A program made the translations under genes and the position numbers. Positions 39,527 to 46,797 of a stretch of 46,797 bases of DNA are shown here, piece after piece; positions within the stretch are counted from its first letter, which is position 1; every line of letters begins with the position of its first letter. The notes beneath the pieces are model-generated. The model did no database searches and was not told the DNA's origin. It saw only the letters and a program-made list of their open reading frames with translations. The stretch spans positions 1 to 46,797 of the forward strand of contig WHSR01000036.1 in the NCBI GenBank assembly GCA_009379995.1, given 5' to 3'. Source of the stretch: Streptosporangiales bacterium. GTDB taxonomy: Bacteria > Actinomycetota > Actinomycetes > Streptosporangiales > WHSR01.

Positions 39527-40525
39527 GTGGAGACACAGCACTCCACCGAGCGAGATACGGCTCCCCGTCGTATGGGCCGGCCTGCGACGTGGGGACGTCT
39601 CGCGGTCGCGGCCGCGCTTGCCGCGGCCGGCCTGCTCGTGGTACCGGCGGCGGAGGCCGCACCGCTGGCCCCGCCGGCGCGAAGTGCCCCGGCCGCGCCA
39701 CAGCTTCCCGCGGACCCACAGGTGGACCTGGCCGAACTGGAGAAGCGCGCCACCCGGCTGAGCAAGCAGTACCACGGCGAACTCGTCAAGCTCAACGAGG
39801 CGAAGAACGCCGCCAAGAAGGCGGCCTCGCGCCAGAAGAAGCTCGACAAGCAGCTGGAAAAGGCCCGCAAGAAGGTCGCCGAGCTGGCGGCGAGTCAGTA
39901 CATGAGCCCAGGGCCGGACCCGGCGCTCACCCCCTTGCTGTCCGACGATCCGGACTCGGTGCTGGACCAGGCGGTTACCGCCCAGCACCTGGCGCAGAGC
40001 ACGAACGAGCGGGTGACAGAGCTGAGCGCCCTGATGGAGCAGCAGGAGAAGGCGCGGCGGCTGGCACGGGAGCAGCTGGACGAGGTTCGCAAAGAGGTAG
40101 ACAAACTCGAGAAGAGGCAGAACAAGGTCCAGGGCCTCATCGCCCAGTTCGGGTATCAGGTGCCGATGGGGGACGAGAACATCACCCCACGGATGGAGCA
40201 GGTCCGCGCTCTTGTCGCGGAGATGTACGGCGCGCCGTACGGGATCGGCTGCTACCGTCCCGGCGGCTCCGGCGAGCATCCGCTGGGCAGGGCGTGTGAC
40301 TTCATGCTGAGTTCCGGTGGTGCCATGCCCTCGGGCTACCAGCAGGAGCGGGGCTGGGACATCGCCAACTGGGCGAAGGACAACGCCGACCGGCTGGGCA
40401 TCATGTACATCATCTACCGGCAGCAGATCTGGGACATCCGCAGCGGCGGCGGCTGGGAGGCGATGGAGGACCGCGGCAGCGTCACCGCCAACCACTACGA
40501 CCACGTGCACGTCTCGGTGTTCTGA
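39527..40525 (+). CDS. Secreted coiled-coil cell-wall protein
   Basis: A 332-residue exported protein. The signal segment WGRLAVAAALAAAGLLVVPAA is followed by a Pro/Ala linker and two long coiled coils (LAELEKRATRLSKQYHGEL; EQQEKARRLAREQLDEVRKE), like NlpC/P60-associated RipA/CwlO helices. The C-terminal 110 residues (YGIGCYRPGGSGEHPLGRAC, DFMLSS, WDIANWAKDNADRLGIMYII, NHYDHVHVSVF) resemble the 'ARB_07466-like' C-terminal domain, with Cys and His placed like a peptidase. Peptidoglycan remodelling is likely. It is preceded by a c-di-AMP riboswitch, fitting c-di-AMP control of wall enzymes. GTG start at 39527 with GGGAGAGG. Confidence 0.85.
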   Translation: METQHSTERDTAPRRMGRPATWGRLAVAAALAAAGLLVVPAAEAAPLAPPARSAPAAPQLPADPQVDLAELEKRATRLSKQYHGELVKLNEAKNAAKKAASRQKKLDKQLEKARKKVAELAASQYMSPGPDPALTPLLSDDPDSVLDQAVTAQHLAQSTNERVTELSALMEQQEKARRLAREQLDEVRKEVDKLEKRQNKVQGLIAQFGYQVPMGDENITPRMEQVRALVAEMYGAPYGIGCYRPGGSGEHPLGRACDFMLSSGGAMPSGYQQERGWDIANWAKDNADRLGIMYIIYRQQIWDIRSGGGWEAMEDRGSVTANHYDHVHVSVF

Positions 40526-40591
40526 CCCTCGCCGGGACCGGGGCCGGGACCGTCGGTGGGCCGGTGCTGGGTTGCCGGTAGTCTGCCGCCC

Positions 40592-41479
40592 GTGAGCTCC
40601 ACCGACGTACCCCGACTCGGCGAGATCGTCGCGACGTTCGAGCGGATCTACGACCCGGCGTGGGCGGAGTCCTGGGACGCGGTCGGTCTGGTCTGCGGAG
40701 ACCCCGAGGCGCCGGTACGCCGGGTGCTGTTCGCCGTGGATCCCACGGCCGCCGTCGTGGACGAAGCCCTTGAATGGGGCGCCGACCTGCTCGTCGCACA
40801 CCACCCGCTGTTGCTTCGTCCGGTGCACGGCGTACCCGCCACCATGCCCAAGGGGCGAGTCGTGCACCGCCTCATCGGCCGGGGGGTCGGGCTCTACGTC
40901 GCACACACCAACGCCGACGTGGCGTGCCCTGGTGTCTCCGACGCCCTGGCGGACGCTGTGGGCCTCGGCGGCTTCGACGGCGCGGCGCTGCGTCCGCTCG
41001 CACCTTCGGCGGCCGACCCGAGCGGGGGTCGTGGGCTCGGCCGCCTCGGTCGGCTACCCGAGCCCGTCACCCTGGCGACGTTCGTCGGGCGGGTAGCCGC
41101 CGGCCTGCCGGAGACTCCGGCGGGGCTGCGCGTCGCCGGGGACCCGGACCTGCCCGTACACACCGTCGCCCTCTGCGGCGGCGCCGGCGACTCCCTGCTC
41201 GACGAGGCGCGCGCCGCCGGTGCCGACGTGTACCTCACCGCCGATCTGCGGCACCATCCGGCCTCGGAGTCGCGGGAACACGGGCCGCCCGCCCTGGTGG
41301 ACGCGTCCCACTGGGCGACCGAGTGGCCCTGGCTCGCCTCCAGGTCGGGCCCACTCACCCGTCTACTCGACGCGCTTGCGGTACGGGGCACTACCGTGGA
41401 AACTCACATCTCCGCAATCGTGACCGATGCGTGGACCTGGACACACCGAGCAGCGCGAGGAGTCGAGATCCGTTCGTGA
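40592..41479 (+). CDS. Nif3-like dinuclear metal centre hexameric protein
   Basis: A 295-residue Nif3 (DUF34) protein. The dinuclear metal motifs are visible: WDAVGLVCGDPEAPVRRVLF, then LLVAHHPLLLRPV with the HH pair, LYVAHTNADVAC with HTxxD, and near the end TADLRHHPASESREHG and LVDASHWATEW. It binds two metal ions; suggested roles include GTP cyclohydrolase-related and repair functions, none certain. The GTG at 40592 is chosen by homology start. It overlaps the next gene by GTGA (41476-41479), forming the Nif3/zinc-ribbon/RNase H operon also seen in mycobacteria. Confidence 0.92.
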   Translation: MSSTDVPRLGEIVATFERIYDPAWAESWDAVGLVCGDPEAPVRRVLFAVDPTAAVVDEALEWGADLLVAHHPLLLRPVHGVPATMPKGRVVHRLIGRGVGLYVAHTNADVACPGVSDALADAVGLGGFDGAALRPLAPSAADPSGGRGLGRLGRLPEPVTLATFVGRVAAGLPETPAGLRVAGDPDLPVHTVALCGGAGDSLLDEARAAGADVYLTADLRHHPASESREHGPPALVDASHWATEWPWLASRSGPLTRLLDALAVRGTTVETHISAIVTDAWTWTHRAARGVEIRS

Positions 41480-42219
41480 AAGCTCCCCCCGAAGCCCAGA
41501 ACCGGCTACTCGAGCTGCAGAAGCTCGACACCGTCCTCGACCAGCTGGCCCATCGACGCCGCGGCCTGCCCGAGCTTGCCGAGGCCGAACGGCTCGGCGT
41601 ACGGCTGGGCGAGCTCAAAGACGCGATCGTTCTGGCGGAGACCGAGGTCGGCGACGTGACCCGCGAGCAAGGCAAGGCCGAGAACGACGTCGACCAGGTA
41701 CGCGCCCGTAGCGCCCGAGACCAGCATCGGCTCGACTCCGGACAGGTGTCGTCTCCCAAGGAGCTGGAGAGCCTGCAGTCCGAGATCGCCTCGCTGCGCC
41801 GCCGCCAGTCCGACCTTGAGGACGTCGTCCTGGAGATCATGGAACGGCGCGAAGGGGCGGAGAGTCGGCGGGACGCGCTGGTAGGCGAGCGCGACGAGGT
41901 CGGGGCCGAGTTCGCCGGCGTGGAGGAGCGCCGCGACGCCGCGCTCCGGGAGATCGATGACGAGGCCGCATCCGTCGGGCAACAGCGCACCGAGGTCGCC
42001 AAGGAGATCCCGAGCGACCTGCTCGCGCTGTACGAGAGGCTCCGTGAGCAGTACGGCGGCATCGGTGCCGCCGCCCTGTTCCGGGGCCGCTGCGAGGGCT
42101 GCCACTTGAGCCTGAACACCGTCAACCTCAACCGCATCCGGTCGGCGGACACCGATGAGGTGCTGCGCTGCGAGGAATGCCGCCGCATCCTGGTACGGAC
42201 GCCGGAGTCGGGCCTGTGA
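41476..42219 (+). CDS. Coiled-coil protein with C4-type zinc ribbon
   Basis: A 247-residue protein. Residues about 5-180 are a long antiparallel coiled coil (LLELQKLDTVLDQLAHRRRG; ELESLQSEIASLRRRQSDLE). The end is a C4 zinc ribbon, CEGCHLSLN and CEECRRILVRTP. It corresponds by synteny and domains to mycobacterial Rv2229c, between the Nif3 and RNase H/phosphatase genes. Such proteins are thought to bind nucleic acid or translation/RNA factors; the function is not settled. The start GTG overlaps the Nif3 stop. Length is normal. Confidence 0.9.
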   Translation: MKAPPEAQNRLLELQKLDTVLDQLAHRRRGLPELAEAERLGVRLGELKDAIVLAETEVGDVTREQGKAENDVDQVRARSARDQHRLDSGQVSSPKELESLQSEIASLRRRQSDLEDVVLEIMERREGAESRRDALVGERDEVGAEFAGVEERRDAALREIDDEAASVGQQRTEVAKEIPSDLLALYERLREQYGGIGAAALFRGRCEGCHLSLNTVNLNRIRSADTDEVLRCEECRRILVRTPESGL

Positions 42220-42235
42220 AAGACGAAGGGACACC

Positions 42236-43369
42236 GTGAGCAGGAGGCTGACCGTCGAGGCCGACGGTGGATCGCGCGGCAATCCCGGACCGGCGGGATA
42301 TGGCGCGGTCGTCCGCGAGGGGACGACCGGCGAGGTGCTCGGCGAGATCGCCGAGGGCATCGGGACCGCTACGAACAACGTCGCCGAGTACCGCGGCCTC
42401 ATCGCTGGGCTGCGGACCGCCGCCCAGCTCGACCGCACCGCCGAGGTCGAGATCCGGATGGATTCCAAGCTGGTGGTCGAGCAGATGACCGGGCGGTGGC
42501 GGATCCGAAACCCCGACCTGCTCCCGCTCGCCGCGCAGGCCCGGGAGCTGGCCGAAGGCTTCGCCGCGGTGGCGTACGCCTGGGTGCCCCGGGAACGCAA
42601 CGCCCACGCGGACAGGCTCGCCAACGAGGCCATGGACGCCGCGGCGTGGGGACGGCCGTGGGTGCGTACGGCGGCCGCCCAGGTGCCCGAGCCGGAGCCG
42701 GAGCACCACCCGACGGGGACGCTACCTGGCTGGGTGCCGCGGCAGCTGGCCTCGCCCACCACCACCGTGCTGGTACGGCACGGGGAGACCGAGCTGTCGT
42801 TGGAGAAACGGTTCGCCGGCGTGGGCGACATCGGGCTGACCGAGACCGGTGCGGCCCAGGCGCAGGCGCTCGCCGAACGCTTCTACGCCGGCGGCGGCAG
42901 CGTCGACGCGATAGTGACGTCGTCGCTGCGCCGCGCCCGGGAGACGGCCCAGGCGATCAGCGCCGCGCTCGAGCTTTCCGTGCTGGTGGACGACGGTTTC
43001 CGGGAGACGGACTTCGGCGACTGGGAAGGGCTCACCTTCGCCGACGTCGAGGCAGGCTGGCCGGACGAGCTCGCCGCCTGGCTCGCCGACCCGACCGTGG
43101 CGCCTCCGCGAGGGGAAAGCTTCGCCGAGACCGAGGAGCGGGTGCGCCAGTCGTTGGACAAGGTGGTGGCCCGTTTCCCCGGCCGGACGGTACTTGTCGT
43201 CACCCATGTCACGCCGGTGAAGACGCTGGTCCGGCTCGCGCTGCAGGCCCCGCACGTCGCGCTCTACCGCATGCATCTCGACGTCGGGTGCGTGTCGGAG
43301 GTCGACTGGTACGACGACGGTGCCGCCGTCGTCCGCCTGCTCAACGACACGAGCCACCTGCGGACATAG
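42236..43369 (+). CDS. Bifunctional ribonuclease H / histidine phosphatase
   Basis: A 377-residue two-domain enzyme. The N-terminal RNase H domain has Asp10 (VEADGGSRGNPGPAGYG), Glu51 (NNVAEYRGLIAGL), Asp76 (IRMDSKLVVEQM) and Asp126 (NAHADRLANEAMD), the acidic set for two-metal cleavage of RNA in RNA/DNA hybrids. The C-terminal histidine phosphatase domain has Arg181-His182-Gly183 (VLVRHGETE), DFGDWEGLTFADV and a late His in VVTHVTPVK. It matches mycobacterial Rv2228c, RNase HI with acid/alpha-ribazole phosphatase. The GTG at 42236 follows GAAGGGA. It ends 45 bp before rnpB, so two RNA-processing functions are adjacent. Confidence 0.95.
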   Translation: MSRRLTVEADGGSRGNPGPAGYGAVVREGTTGEVLGEIAEGIGTATNNVAEYRGLIAGLRTAAQLDRTAEVEIRMDSKLVVEQMTGRWRIRNPDLLPLAAQARELAEGFAAVAYAWVPRERNAHADRLANEAMDAAAWGRPWVRTAAAQVPEPEPEHHPTGTLPGWVPRQLASPTTTVLVRHGETELSLEKRFAGVGDIGLTETGAAQAQALAERFYAGGGSVDAIVTSSLRRARETAQAISAALELSVLVDDGFRETDFGDWEGLTFADVEAGWPDELAAWLADPTVAPPRGESFAETEERVRQSLDKVVARFPGRTVLVVTHVTPVKTLVRLALQAPHVALYRMHLDVGCVSEVDWYDDGAAVVRLLNDTSHLRT

Positions 43370-43414
43370 AAACTCTCGCGAGCGCGTTGTCTAGTTCGTA
43401 GGCTTGAGCCACGG

Positions 43415-43835
43415 CGGACGAGCCGGCCGGGCGGCCGCGTCGAGGTCCACGAGATGGGCCTCGCCGAGGAAGGTCCGGGCTCCGCAGGGCGGGGTGGTGG
43501 GTAACGCCCACCCGGGGTGACCCGCGGGACAGTGCCACAGAAAACAGACCGCCCCCCGGCTCTGCCCTCGGGCAGGTCAGGAGGTAAGGGTGAAACGGTG
43601 GTGTAAGAGACCACCAGCGCCCGGGGTGACCCGGGCGGCTCGGTAAACCCCACCCGGAGCAAGGTCAAGAGGGGAGCCGATGGCTCCCTGCGCAGGCGAT
43701 CGAGGGTGGCCCGCCCGATGCCTGCGGGTGGACCGCTGGAGGCTGTCGGCAACGGCAGCCCGAGAGGGATGGCCGCCGCTCGGAACGCCGCAAGGCGCCC
43801 GAGCACAGAACCCGGCCTACAGGCCGGCTCGTCCG
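43415..43835 (+). ncRNA. rnpB: RNase P RNA (bacterial type A)
   Basis: Helix P1 is formed by CGGACGAGCCGG (43415-43426) and CCGGCTCGTCCG (43824-43835). The conserved core is present: GAGGAAGGTCCGGGCTCC-like text near 43465-43487, CACAGAAAACAGACCGCC near 43535, AGGTAAGGGTGAAACGGTGG near 43582, and the 3' CACAGAACCCGGCCTACAGG near 43804. It makes the catalytic RNA that removes tRNA 5' leaders. TAGGCT at 43399-43404 is a likely -10 box. Length, about 421 nt, is typical. Open frames across this region are not coding. Confidence 0.97.
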
Positions 43836-44000
43836 TCGCCATGCGCCTACTCTGCGCGGCCTCGCGGCTACCCCGATCGAAGGCGACCCGCGTCTTCACA
43901 ACCGGTGATCATTTGAGCCCCAATCGTTATTGACGTGTCGACCGTATGCGGAAGATGATCCTGCAGGGAGTGTGATCAGGATCACCGGAAGGGAGCCACC

Positions 44001-44291
44001 ACGGCCAGGTCGACACCATCCCGCGAGGTCCTGGAGAAGGCCTACAACGACGCTGTGCGCATGGCCTCCCGGCTGAGCGTCATGGGCGCTCTCGGCTTCG
44101 GCGTCGCCGTCGCCATGGCGGCCGTACTGGTGACTCGAGGCGGCTTCGCGGCGGGATTTGGACCGGAAATGGTGCTCATCGCCGGAGGTCTCGGCGGAGG
44201 TGTCGCCTTTACCGTGCTTGCCCTGCGGGCCTCCAAGATGGCTCGCGAGTACAGACGCCACCTCGAGCGGAAATCGGGACGAACAGGATGA
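44001..44291 (+). CDS. Small membrane protein upstream of the symporter, possible ACG start
   Basis: A protein of up to 96 residues: STPSREVLEKAYNDAVRMAS, then two hydrophobic helices VMGALGFGVAVAMAAVLVTR and MVLIAGGLGGGVAFTVLALR, and a basic tail. The frame with a good ribosome site (AAGGGAG, five bases away) begins at ACG 44001, a very rare start codon. GTG at 44055 and ATG at 44061 are the first ordinary starts but lack a ribosome site and remove the N-terminal helix. It lies 45 bp ahead of the sodium symporter and may be its partner, as small DUF485-like proteins are for related transporters. Start uncertain. Confidence 0.6.
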   Translation, partial: TARSTPSREVLEKAYNDAVRMASRLSVMGALGFGVAVAMAAVLVTRGGFAAGFGPEMVLIAGGLGGGVAFTVLALRASKMAREYRRHLERKSGRTG

Positions 44292-44336
44292 CTACCTCGT
44301 TAACGATCCGAAATGGGATGCGGGAAGGGCTGAAAC

Positions 44337-46214
44337 ATGACGACAGCGGGTTGGGTGTGGCTCTTCGCCAGCCTTTACTGGGCCTACTGCCTGTTCTGGG
44401 GAATCAAGGGCTTCTTCTGGGCCCGGACGTCGGCGAGGTGGTCGATCGCCGGGCGGGGCCTGCCGATGTGGCTGTTCCTGCTCGCCGCGACGGCTACCTC
44501 GTTCAGCGGATGGACCTACGTCGGCCATCCCGGCCTCATCGCGTTTGACGGTCTCGCGTACGGCTTCGCCTCGTTCTACGTGCTGACGATCCCGATTACC
44601 GCGACGTTTTTCGCCAAACGGCTGTGGATGCTTGGCAAGCGGTACGAGTTCGTCACCCCCGGTGACCTCTACTCCTACTACTACGGCGGCGAACGGGGCT
44701 GGGGCGAGGTCATCCGCCTGCTGATCGTCCTGATCGCGTTTCTGTTCAGCTCGTTCTACACGGCCGTGCAGCTTGTCGCCGCGGGACAAATCTTCAACAT
44801 CACTACCGGTGTTCCCGTCGTCATCGGCAGCCTCTTCCTGGCCTTCATCGTGTTCTTCTACGTAGGTGCCGGCGGGTTGCGCAGTACCGCGTGGGTCGAC
44901 GCGCTGCAGGCCGGGCTGCTGTGGCTGGGCATCATCCTGATCGGCGCGGTGGTCCTGAACCACTTCGGTGGATGGGACGCCTTCATGGGTCGGGTCAACG
45001 GGCTCGGCGACGAGTTCCTCACGGTCCCCGGCGCGTGGGATCCCTCGTTCATGGGCGAGGCCAAGTGGACCGGAGTGTTCCAGTTCACCTACATGCTCTC
45101 GCTGATGGGGATCATGGCCTCCCCGGCCTTCCACATGTGGACCTTTGCCAACCGGGACCCGAAGCCGTTCCCCTGGCAGCAGGTCTTCGCCTCGACCCTG
45201 TTCATCGGGTTCGCCCTGTTCTTCTTCACCGCCATCCAGGGGCTCGGTGGGCGCCTGCTGTTCCAGGACGGTGCGATCAACTTCGAGAGCGACTCCGGCG
45301 TCGTACCCGCGATCATCGCGGAGCTGGTGGGCGGCCCGCTGGCCGGCGTGGTGATCATCGGTGCGCTCGCCGCCATGCAGTCCACCGGCGCGGCCTACAT
45401 GGGCACCGGCGGCGCGATTTTGATGCGCGACGTCTACGTCCGGTACCTGCGGCCCGACGCCGGGCACGGCGAGCAGATCTGGATCGGGCGGCTGCTCGTG
45501 TTCATCATCGTGGCCGTGGCCATGGCCGTGGCCTTCACCAACCAGGCGGCGCTGGTGCTGCTGGGCGGCCTGGCGACGGCGTTCGGGTTCCTCCTGTACG
45601 TCCCGCTGGTCGACGTCCTGTTCGTGCGCCGCTTCACCGCGCCGGCGATGGCGGCCGCGCTGGCGTTGGGCATCGTCGCGGTGGTCGTCACGTTCGCGCC
45701 GACCTTCGGAGTGGTGTACGCGCTCAACCTGCACAGCGCCGGCTGGGGCGGCATCGTCGGCTTCGGCACCGCGATCATCGTCACGGCGCTTACCAAACGG
45801 CGGGAGCAGCAGGTCCGGACCGACGTCTTGGAGATCCGCAACGAGATGGGGACCTGGCTGCGCAGCATGGACACCCCGACGGAGACCGAACGCAAGTGGC
45901 GCCGGGTGCTGTGGTTCGCCACCCCTGTGTGGTTCATCTTCGCCATCGGCCCGGGTGAGGTACTCGGCAACAACTTCGTGAGCTTCGCCGGGCTGCCACC
46001 GGTCTGGTCCTGGCAGATCGTCTGGTGGATGGTGGGCTTTGTGATGATGTGGGCGTTGGCGTTCAAGGCCGGCCTGGCCCGGGCGACCCAGCAGCAGATC
46101 GAGCGCGCGACCACCGAGACCCAACCGGTCGTCATGGAGGTCGGACTGCGTCGGGCCTCCCGGCCGACGAGCGGTGCGGCCAGCTCGCCCCCCGGCGGAG
46201 GCGGCGGGAGCTGA
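44337..46214 (+). CDS. Sodium:solute symporter family protein
   Basis: A 625-residue membrane transporter of the SSS family with about 13 hydrophobic segments. The first is WVWLFASLYWAYCLFWGIKG. The family region LFLLAATATSFSGWTYVGHP with the unwound TM1, the later SLMGIMASPAFHMWTFANRD and IIGALAAMQSTGAAYMGTGG fit the SSS fold. The C-terminus after residue 590 is a Pro/Gly-rich cytoplasmic tail. It imports an organic solute with sodium, possibly a carboxylate; the substrate is not predictable. GGGAAGGGC precedes the ATG. It is flanked by one small membrane protein before and two after, an unusual set. Confidence 0.9.
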   Translation: MTTAGWVWLFASLYWAYCLFWGIKGFFWARTSARWSIAGRGLPMWLFLLAATATSFSGWTYVGHPGLIAFDGLAYGFASFYVLTIPITATFFAKRLWMLGKRYEFVTPGDLYSYYYGGERGWGEVIRLLIVLIAFLFSSFYTAVQLVAAGQIFNITTGVPVVIGSLFLAFIVFFYVGAGGLRSTAWVDALQAGLLWLGIILIGAVVLNHFGGWDAFMGRVNGLGDEFLTVPGAWDPSFMGEAKWTGVFQFTYMLSLMGIMASPAFHMWTFANRDPKPFPWQQVFASTLFIGFALFFFTAIQGLGGRLLFQDGAINFESDSGVVPAIIAELVGGPLAGVVIIGALAAMQSTGAAYMGTGGAILMRDVYVRYLRPDAGHGEQIWIGRLLVFIIVAVAMAVAFTNQAALVLLGGLATAFGFLLYVPLVDVLFVRRFTAPAMAAALALGIVAVVVTFAPTFGVVYALNLHSAGWGGIVGFGTAIIVTALTKRREQQVRTDVLEIRNEMGTWLRSMDTPTETERKWRRVLWFATPVWFIFAIGPGEVLGNNFVSFAGLPPVWSWQIVWWMVGFVMMWALAFKAGLARATQQQIERATTETQPVVMEVGLRRASRPTSGAASSPPGGGGGS

Positions 46215-46262
46215 TGCTCCCGTCCCCGGCCCAGCGACAACTAGCCCAACGGAGGTGCGGTT

Positions 46263-46343
46263 ATGGCACTGGAAGATCGGCTGCTTCTGCTGGCGATAGG
46301 GCTCGTCGCCCTTTGGCTGATCCTCCTCGCCACGGTGCTGTAA
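46263..46343 (+). CDS. 26-residue single-helix membrane peptide
   Basis: MALEDRLLLLAIGLVALWLI plus LLATVL, ending at TAA 46341-46343. GGAGG lies seven bases before the ATG. One hydrophobic helix fills almost the whole peptide. It starts 48 bp after the symporter on the same strand. The ribosome site, correct length of helix and place argue for a real small protein that may sit beside the transporter. Too short for most gene finders. Confidence 0.6.
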   Translation: MALEDRLLLLAIGLVALWLILLATVL

Positions 46344-46383
46344 TAGAGGTGGTGCCGTAACCGGGCGAAGGAGGCGGTGAGCC

Positions 46384-46647
46384 GTGCCCGTGGTGATGGA
46401 GCTAACGCGAACGAGCCCGGACACCCAGGAACCAATCGACGATCTCTTCGGCGGCGTTCCCGCCGGTGGGGTCGTGCGTGGGGACGATCCGCCCGGCGAG
46501 GGCGACGGGGGAGGGGAGCCGCGACGTAACTGGCCGCTCGGGCTCGCGGTGGCGGTGATCGTGGTTCTGGCCGCGCTGCTCACCTATCTGGGGATGCTGA
46601 CGCAGGTCTGGGCCAACCTGTCCGGCGCCCAGCTCCCAGGAGCGTGA
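46384..46647 (+). CDS. Small single-pass membrane protein
   Basis: An 87-residue protein. Residues 1-50 are hydrophilic and Gly/Asp-rich (DDLFGGVPAGGVVRGDDPPG). Then RRNWPLGLAVAVIVVLAALL forms one membrane helix, followed by a short outside segment. A GTG start at 46384 follows GGAGG. It lies 40 bp after the 26-residue peptide on the symporter strand, so the four genes 44001-46647 look like one transcript. No known domain. Confidence 0.65.
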   Translation: MPVVMELTRTSPDTQEPIDDLFGGVPAGGVVRGDDPPGEGDGGGEPRRNWPLGLAVAVIVVLAALLTYLGMLTQVWANLSGAQLPGA

Positions 46648-46716
46648 GGGCCCGAACTAGCCTCAAGGCCGTGTAGTTAAAGATTCGGATGCGGCCGTCA
46701 AGCCGGCTGAGACAGG

Positions 46717-46777
46717 CAACGGAGTCCCTGCTAGAACTGCGTCGACCAAGATCGCTGTCTGGCGAGGGACTCCGTTG
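46717..46777. repeat. 13-bp inverted repeat near window end
   Basis: CAACGGAGTCCCT (46717-46729) and AGGGACTCCGTTG (46765-46777) are perfect reverse complements, 35 bases apart. The right arm overlaps the candidate transposase start codon. A hairpin here could limit transposase translation, as known for several IS elements. Confidence 0.6.
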
Positions 46778-46797
46778 GGCATCCAGTCTGTCATTAC
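46775..46797 (+). CDS. Possible start of a transposase (partial)
   Basis: TTG at 46775 opens MGIQSVIT, cut by the window end. The first residues and the preceding hairpin resemble transposase leaders, but eight codons are too few for a family call. Confidence 0.25.

Larger units (their letters stand above)
46671..46797. mobile_element. Probable left edge of an insertion sequence
   Basis: The composition changes at about 46671 (TGTAGTTAAAGATTCGG). An inverted repeat and a possible transposase start follow, then the window ends. The place of the true terminal repeat and the family cannot be confirmed because the other end is missing. An IS4-like origin is a guess from the first residues. Confidence 0.35.

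Noticed and set aside
43264..43916. Open frames on both strands across 43.3-43.9 kb
   Set aside because: The region is the RNase P RNA gene; the frames have no protein-like features.
44292..46583. A 763-codon minus-strand frame opposite the symporter
   Set aside because: Low-complexity acidic/Gln-rich product, antisense to a clear transporter with a good ribosome site.

Overview
The window is chromosomal DNA from a high-GC Gram-positive bacterium, most likely a filamentous actinobacterium related to Streptomyces or Streptosporangiales. The signs are strong GC bias at third codon positions, frequent GTG starts, actinobacterial families (DUF3145, DUF3052, DUF1918, DUF397 with a DUF5753 regulator, F420/PPOX oxidoreductase, AhpE-like peroxiredoxin, PucR-type FasR), a fatty-acid gene cluster preceded by homodimeric aceE, and an rnpB gene beside an RNase H/phosphatase gene. 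The genus cannot be fixed from the sequence alone.

Layout. 1-3.8 kb: the end of an ECF sigma factor, a STAS protein, a shortened RibD/DHFR-like gene, and an oxidoreductase set (Zn-dependent dehydrogenase, SDR, divergent cupin dioxygenase-like protein) whose promoters share TTGAC/GTCAA half-sites. 3.9-5.4 kb: a toxin-antitoxin-like pair. A ribbon-helix-helix protein has a perfect 18-bp palindrome just before its start codon. It is translationally coupled to a protein made of a degenerate Doc domain, the complete ClpC N-terminal substrate-binding domain and a UVR motif, with no ATPase. 5.4-6.1 kb: DUF2203 and DUF488. 6.2-11.1 kb: a four-gene same-strand unit of a cytoplasmic subtilisin-like (S8) protease, an ECF-type sigma factor, a beta-rich protein and a TPR-CHAT (caspase-like) protease. 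These two segments are the best candidates for a poorly described system: two proteases under a dedicated sigma factor, and a ClpC-domain TA-like module.

11.5-16.6 kb holds enoyl-CoA hydratase, a RidA gene with a damaged 5' end, DUF72, DUF3145, a PPOX protein, DedA and a membrane protein, plus a striking 27-bp inverted repeat. 16.6-28.3 kb (minus strand) is the core fatty-acid synthesis locus: aceE, accessory genes, fasR, fabD, fabH, acpP, fabF and an accD6-like carboxyltransferase. Pyruvate dehydrogenase makes acetyl-CoA, the carboxyltransferase contributes to malonyl-CoA, FabD loads ACP, FabH primes and FabF elongates. FabD carries an extra C-terminal biotinyl/lipoyl-like domain that lacks the acceptor lysine.

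28.5-30.8 kb: DUF1918, YjbQ, DUF3052, peroxiredoxin and zinc-ribbon genes, then tRNA-Val(TAC). 30.8-37.1 kb: a decayed integrative element inserted in the 3' end of that tRNA, with 18-bp att repeats, paired arm-type repeats at both ends, an Xis-like protein, a truncated ATPase, a frameshifted gene, an XRE/DUF397 pair and a tyrosine integrase. 37.2-46.8 kb: GNAT, VOC, a sortase-type Excalibur protein, a c-di-AMP (ydaO) riboswitch ahead of a secreted coiled-coil cell-wall protein, the conserved Nif3 / zinc-ribbon / RNase H-phosphatase operon, RNase P RNA, and a sodium:solute symporter with small membrane proteins around it. The final ~120 bp look like the edge of an insertion sequence.
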